Positions 58,695-64,000 of a DNA stretch of 64,000 nucleotides are shown in pieces. Every line of letters starts with the position of its first letter. Position 1 is the stretch's first letter. The translations under genes and the position numbers were made by a program. The notes beneath the pieces were generated by a model that saw nothing but the letters and a program-made list of their open reading frames with translations, was not told where the DNA came from and ran no database searches. Origin of the DNA: Litomosoides sigmodontis (lineage: Eukaryota > Nematoda > Chromadorea > Rhabditida > Onchocercidae); assembly GCA_963070105.1 (NCBI GenBank), contig OY718807.1:2237001-2301000 (forward strand), given 5' to 3'.

Positions 58695-61600
58695 TTAGAC
58701 ATGATATTTCTTGCTCGCACATTGTGGTACATTTTCCTCTTCATTACAGGTTTTGCTCACTGGATCAATGATCTGTCCTGAAACATATTTTCGTTTTCCT
58801 TGTCGCAATTCAGCATGTTAACTTGAAGTTGAGAGAAGGTTGTTCTAGAAAAATTGCAATAAATGAAATGAAACAGCTTACTGCTTGTTATGATGAATTT
58901 TGCAAAAGTTTATTAAAATTTTTTTACACTCTAAATAATCTAAAATTCCTTATAAATGCATGAATAGAATTTAAATCGTTTTGATTTATACCTTCGCGAC
59001 AGTTATAAGGGAATGCAGTTTGTCCGCTACACACAATGTATTCATTCTTGCAATCATTGAAATAAACGCCATCATTTAAATTTTTACAAAAATCTATAAA
59101 TTACAGTTAAAGACATTTGAAACATGTAATTTTTTTTAAATAAATTAATTAATTAAATTAAGCTGTAGAAAGTCACTTTGATCTTGAATCGTTGTAACAC
59201 CATGTACTGTTTCAGTTTTTTTTGCAGAAGAAATTTCTCGTTCCATTTCAGGAATTGTTGTCAAAAATGATTCTTTCCTAGAAATAGCGGAAAAGAATTT
59301 TACATGGGAAGCAGTATATTCAATTTAAATTATGCTGCATCATCATCATCAGTTAACTCGGTGGAAAAAGAAATTGCTGACCAAAAATTTTTGCTACTAC
59401 TGATTTCTGGAATATCTGAAAAATTCGTTAGCATGATGCAAATAATTTCACATAGAAATTTAGTACATTTTCACTGGGAATTCCATTCTAGAGGAATTTT
59501 TTTAGTACATTAGAAATTTAGTACATTTTCACTGGGAATTCCATTCCATAATTTACACCATACTAATCAACAATTCCAAAAATTGGTAATCTTCCACAGA
59601 GTTAAATGATAAAGTAATTTAATATATATATGTATGTAAACTTTTTTGCTTCTGTTGTTTAACGTTGATCTTTGCCTAGAATGGAAGTCTACTACTAAAT
59701 TAACTTCATTAAAACCAAAACCTGGATTGCGTGTTTAAGGGGGAAAAAAGCAAGCCTCTTCACGGAACTGTATCTTTAAGAAAGCAGAAAAAAGTGAAAA
59801 AAAAAATAAGTCCTTGCATGAGAACGCTATCATTATCGAGGTAAACTTTTGTTTAATGTAAATTTTAACAGATATCCGACCAGATAAGAGACTGTACTTA
59901 CCCATTTGCGTCTTCCGTCTTCAGACAGTCCGCGACGTTTTCCGCATGATCGCAAATTTGCGCTTCTTCGTTGAAGATCAAACTGCGCGGACATTCGAAG
60001 AAGAACATCCGTTGATTGGCGCAAGCAACAAATTCAGTTTTACAACCAATTGAGTAGAAGCCGTTCGCTTTCGAGCGACAGTTGAAATCTTTATGTAATG
60101 GTAAGTTTTGTTCATATTTCGATAATCTCAAAAGCTACACGATGCAATGAAAGCTAAACTATAGAATTTCACAAAATTTCTAATCATGTTTTTTAAAGTA
60201 ATACAAAGTTCAAATTTAAAAATTATAAAGATTACTTTTAGGAAGAATTGGAAGAGGTTTCGTTTTTGATATTGGTACACTGACCAGTGCTGGCAAACTT
60301 GCTTCCGGTATGTGATTAGCGTTACCATGTATCACTTTCTTCATTTGGACATTGTAGTTCTAGAAGCACGTACTTTAATTTTTAATTAATGAATTTCAAA
60401 ATTACTAAAAGTACAAGGTTAAATTTAAACAGTGTACTTTTGCCCATTCGTTCCCATCACCTTGATCCACTGATTTCGCGGTTGTAGCATAAGTGTGAGG
60501 TTGCTCATTAGCTATAGTGCTGAAACAAATGACTTTTTGCTTAAAAACTGTGCACTATCGTCATTTCCAAAAGTCATTCTGAAAAGCCTTGTGTTTTTTC
60601 AACCGTTTTAAATTTGCCATAAATTTAGCTAACTTAATTCAGTAGTCTTTTGCTCATCTTCTTCGACTTTCGAACTATTTCAGCTTGATGCTTAGCATTG
60701 AATTTTCTATTATAAATATAACATTGAGAGGTTTCTGGAAGACTATTGAAGATTAACTAAGTCCAACTTACACTTGCCTTAAATGATCTGAAGCTAAATT
60801 ACACAGAGTCACACGTTCTTTGTAATTGCAAGCTCGAGTTTCATTATCGAAGAATAGTCCTTCCGGACATTTCACGTGATATCCGTAGCCCGAAGCACAA
60901 AAGTAGAAATAATTTTTACAGCCTGCTGAGAACAGTCCATCACCAGTTGCATTGCAGAAGGCATCTTAACACAGCACAGTCACATCAAATGGATAAAAAA
61001 AACTTGAAGTAAATTTAAATTCTAAGATTGAATTTTTAAATTGCAAACACTTTGCTTTTAAAGTCTCAACAAAATATCATGCGCTAAGTTTTTGTGAACT
61101 ATGATAAAAAGAAAAAAAAATTAAGAAACTAAAAAATTTACTTAATTCTGGTGCCAAAATTATGTCTGCGATTTGAATGTCTGTAGCTGGCGAGGTGGAA
61201 CTTTTTGTATTTGCGCATTCCGGGACAAATTCCGCAACATTACACTGTCTTTGTCTAGCATCATACACTTGTCCTTCTGGACATCTGAAATTCGAAAATT
61301 CCCTCTAAACTCTTTCCGCATTTGATGTGCTTCACTCATTAATTTCATAAATTGTCGTCAAATAATGTTCACAATGAGCTGTTAAGATTAATTGGGAAAA
61401 AAACGTTAAATTAGCAAGAGATGATAAAAATTCACAAAAATTGCAAAAAAAAAAAAGTTGAAATAATTACTGCAATTGAATAGATTTTCCATTTGTGCAA
61501 TTGTAGTAAAATTTTGAACAAGCAGAATGTTCTGCAACATCTCTTTCCTGTGTTATGCAATTTGATTCAGCGGCACTCTTTGCAATCGATGATTTCCTAT

Positions 61601-63370
61601 AAACTGTTGCTCTAAACAAATATTACTTGGGTAAGATTACATTCACTTCTTGCAATACTAGTATTTTAGCACTTTAGCATCAAATTAGTACTAAAATGTT
61701 AGTTTCAAATTTTCTCACAAAAATTTATTTTGAAGATAGTAATTGAAAATTAATAACTTGTTAGGACAGTTATTAATACTATTTGTTATATGGTATTTTC
61801 TGGTTGCTGGTTACTGCATTGAGAAATAATTCATTTCGACAATCATGTTCACTCACTTATTTTCAATATTTCATTTCTTCTATGATTGAAGTTGTTTCAA
61901 TCGCTCTACTGATAGTGATGCTGATATTCATATTACATATCAATAATGATGATCAAAGCATTTATTTAATTTACAACATCAAAATCAATACCATACTATT
62001 GAAATATTCGTTAAAATTTAAAGAAAGAAAAAGAAATGACGGCATTTTTACACTGTCTGTCGAATAAGTCGCTTTTTATCATTATCATCATGACCATTAT
62101 CAACATTTTCTTTACCGAATGATAGTCCATATGCACCACCAATGTATCTTTTAGTTTCATTAAAATTCGATAATAAATTTCGTCCCATATATTTTCCTAC
62201 AAAAATGACTATTCTTTAAAAATAGAAGAAAAAATTGTCAATTTTTTAGCTTAAATTGAAATTATTTTAACATTTGTTACACCTGAAATTCTTTGTAATT
62301 TTCAGTAAGGCTTTAAATTTTAATTAAGATTACATTTTTTAAATTTACAATCTTTTTTTTACCCAAATAACTCGCCCGACGTTCGTTGAATCCTTGCAAA
62401 GCAATTAATACATTACACTCTTCAATCCTATCAACTTTATCACATCCTTTCAGCTTATCATTGTAGTATAGGTCAGCTGGACATGACATTTCCGACGATT
62501 GACCACGAAAGCAGCGATAATAAGTTGTTGAGCATTTGCCGCTACCGTAAATACCATCCTTTCTATTCGAGCAATCAAGTGAGATACTGTAAGCACAGTT
62601 CCATGGAAATTTCAAGTAAAAAATGCAGTCATCACTTCATGCTTCAACAATTCAATGAGCTAAAATTTGAGAAGTGTTGTAGAAAAGATGTGTAGAGGAA
62701 GCAAAACTTACTCTACTTTCACAATCGTTCGATTGCTCTCCACGCTAAAAATTATCAAAATTATGAGTGATTTTCAAAATTATTTTGAAATCTGATGTAA
62801 AATTATTGAATGTAAGTTGAAATTATTTTTCTCTAAAATGCTTACTTATTAAGGCAAGCAATAATTCGCTTTGCTTTTTCACATTTAGCCGTTTCAACGT
62901 TAAATTTTAGACCATCGCCACATCTATACACATATAGCTTGCCGTTATAACATCTCATAAATTTTGATGAGCAACCACGTGCGTAAAGTCCATTGGAATT
63001 ACGTCTGCTACAGTCAGGAACAGCTAATTCACGAAGCAGTTCAGCCACTGATAACAGTTCATGTTTTAATTTTTAAATGAAAAAAAATTAAATGCTAATT
63101 TTCACTTCTTCTATCACAAACAAATAAAAACTGTATAAAGCTGTCTTATAAAATGCTATTTATTATGAATATGTGTTATTGATTAAATTTAAATATTAAT
63201 TTAATCAATTTCTTTTGGTTGAACAAGTTTCCTTTTAATTCGCAAAAAGTTGAACTAACAACAATTATTGCTTTAAATTTTATTACACACGGACTGAATG
63301 ACTTACTTCCGGAAGCATTCTCGATCAGATTTATTTGAAGAGAAATGATCAATAAAGCAGCCAAAATCAT
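58695..63370 (-). CDS. Secreted chitin-binding protein with six peritrophin-A (CBM14) domains
   Basis: Fourteen exons, all phases compatible: 63307-63370, 62846-63047, 62712-62744, 62363-62586, 62052-62196, 61471-61611, 61142-61284, 60772-60964, 60438-60519, 60236-60359, 59902-60088, 59177-59277, 58992-59093, 58695-58777; 607 residues. The signal peptide is MILAALLIISLQINLIENAS; an acceptor-like TTACAG lies just before the ATG. Six CBM14 domains carry the six-Cys pattern: DCSRRNSNGLYARGC in exon 2, DCSNRKDGIYGSGKC in exon 4, NCITQERDVAEHSAC split over exons 6-7, FCNATGDGLFSAGC in exon 8, NCRSKANGFYSIGC in exon 11, FCKNLNDGVYFNDC split over exons 13-14. Linkers are Ser/Thr-rich. Nematode relatives (CBD-1, CPG-1/2) build the chitin layer of the eggshell; six domains resemble CPG-2, but the chondroitin SG-rich linkers are not evident. 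The third domain has a divergent start. Domain identity is secure; the eggshell role is inferred. Confidence 0.9.
59453..59546. repeat. 36-bp direct repeat
   Basis: TAGAAATTTAGTACATTTTC and the next 16 bases occur at 59453-59488 and again, without change, at 59511-59546. They lie in the intron between exons 11 and 12 of the chitin-binding gene. Confidence 0.9.
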
Positions 63371-64000
63371 CCTGTAATAACAGATGATTGTTGAATAGGC
63401 TTAGAAATTTAGAACTAAAATAAAACCAATGGCATGAAAAGCAATGAGTGAAGGAAAAGGAAGGAATGGTTTTCAACATTAAATTTTAATCTCGGAAAGC
63501 AATCTCAAAAATTCAACGCATGTAGCGCCGTCTTGAAGAATTTTTTCACATTTTCAGATAGACATTTCAGTGAAAAGGATTTCTCATAAGGCTTATAAAA
63601 ATATCTTTTTACAGTAATGTTTTTCATGCCATTCATCATGATTGGGCTCGTTGCTGAATGAACAACTATTATGAAATGTATATGGAAATTTAGCTCAAAT
63701 TTAAAATTTGAAGAAAATGAAAAACAATAAAAGATGTAGAAGCAATGAATTCATTTTATATACGATATTATAAACTACTATTTGTAAAATAGAATTTTAA
63801 TGAAATATTGATAGTGTCATAAATGATGTTTCTATAACTAATAATCAATGAGCTAATTAATAATTTCCGTAATTAATACACTGTATTATCTAAGCCTTGA
63901 TATTTGATAATATATGCTAATCAAATTATTTGAAATTATAAATGCTGCACAATTTATAGAAATAGACAAGATTATATAAAGCACTGGTAAATTAATTTCA
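63371..64000. other. 5' flank of the chitin-binding gene
   Basis: 630 bp of AT-rich sequence upstream of the minus-strand start at 63370. No TATA-like element at a convincing position and no further exon was recognised; the promoter presumably lies here or beyond the window. Confidence 0.5.

Overview
The window is AT-rich, intron-rich nuclear DNA from a nematode. The evidence is a hemicentin gene (him-4 type), small introns with TTTCAG-like acceptors, acceptor-plus-ATG sites that look like spliced-leader sites, and densely packed same-strand genes. The intron size and AT content suggest a clade III (filarial-type) worm, but this is inference. No bacterial, viral or organellar gene was recognised.

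Plus strand, 236-48562: the 3' three quarters of a hemicentin gene, resolved here into 81 exons whose reading phases agree across the joins. The 5' part (von Willebrand A domain and the first Ig modules) lies upstream of the window. Visible in order are about 34 Ig modules, a hemicentin-specific segment, a nidogen G2-like domain, calcium-binding EGF modules and a fibulin-type C-terminus. Most Ig modules are two exons with phase-1 introns at the borders and one intron inside. The protein is a secreted matrix protein.

Minus strand, inside the 16,977-bp intron 11317-28293: a five-exon gene (11773-17464) for a roughly 280-residue secreted, cysteine-rich protein. It carries two copies of a cysteine core like that of ADAM10-type proteins but has no protease domain, and ends in a hydrophobic GPI-like tail. 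The rest of the intron is microsatellites and unexplained AT-rich sequence.

Minus strand, 49065-57724: five tightly spaced genes reading the same way: mitoguardin (miga-1), a 58-residue protein, SURF6 (ribosome biogenesis), a probable secreted peptide precursor, and an 89-residue membrane protein. The 136-bp gap before SURF6 is operon-like. Minus strand, 58695-63370: a complete 14-exon secreted protein with six chitin-binding (peritrophin-A) domains. Hemicentin converges on this minus-strand cluster at about 48.6-49.1 kb.
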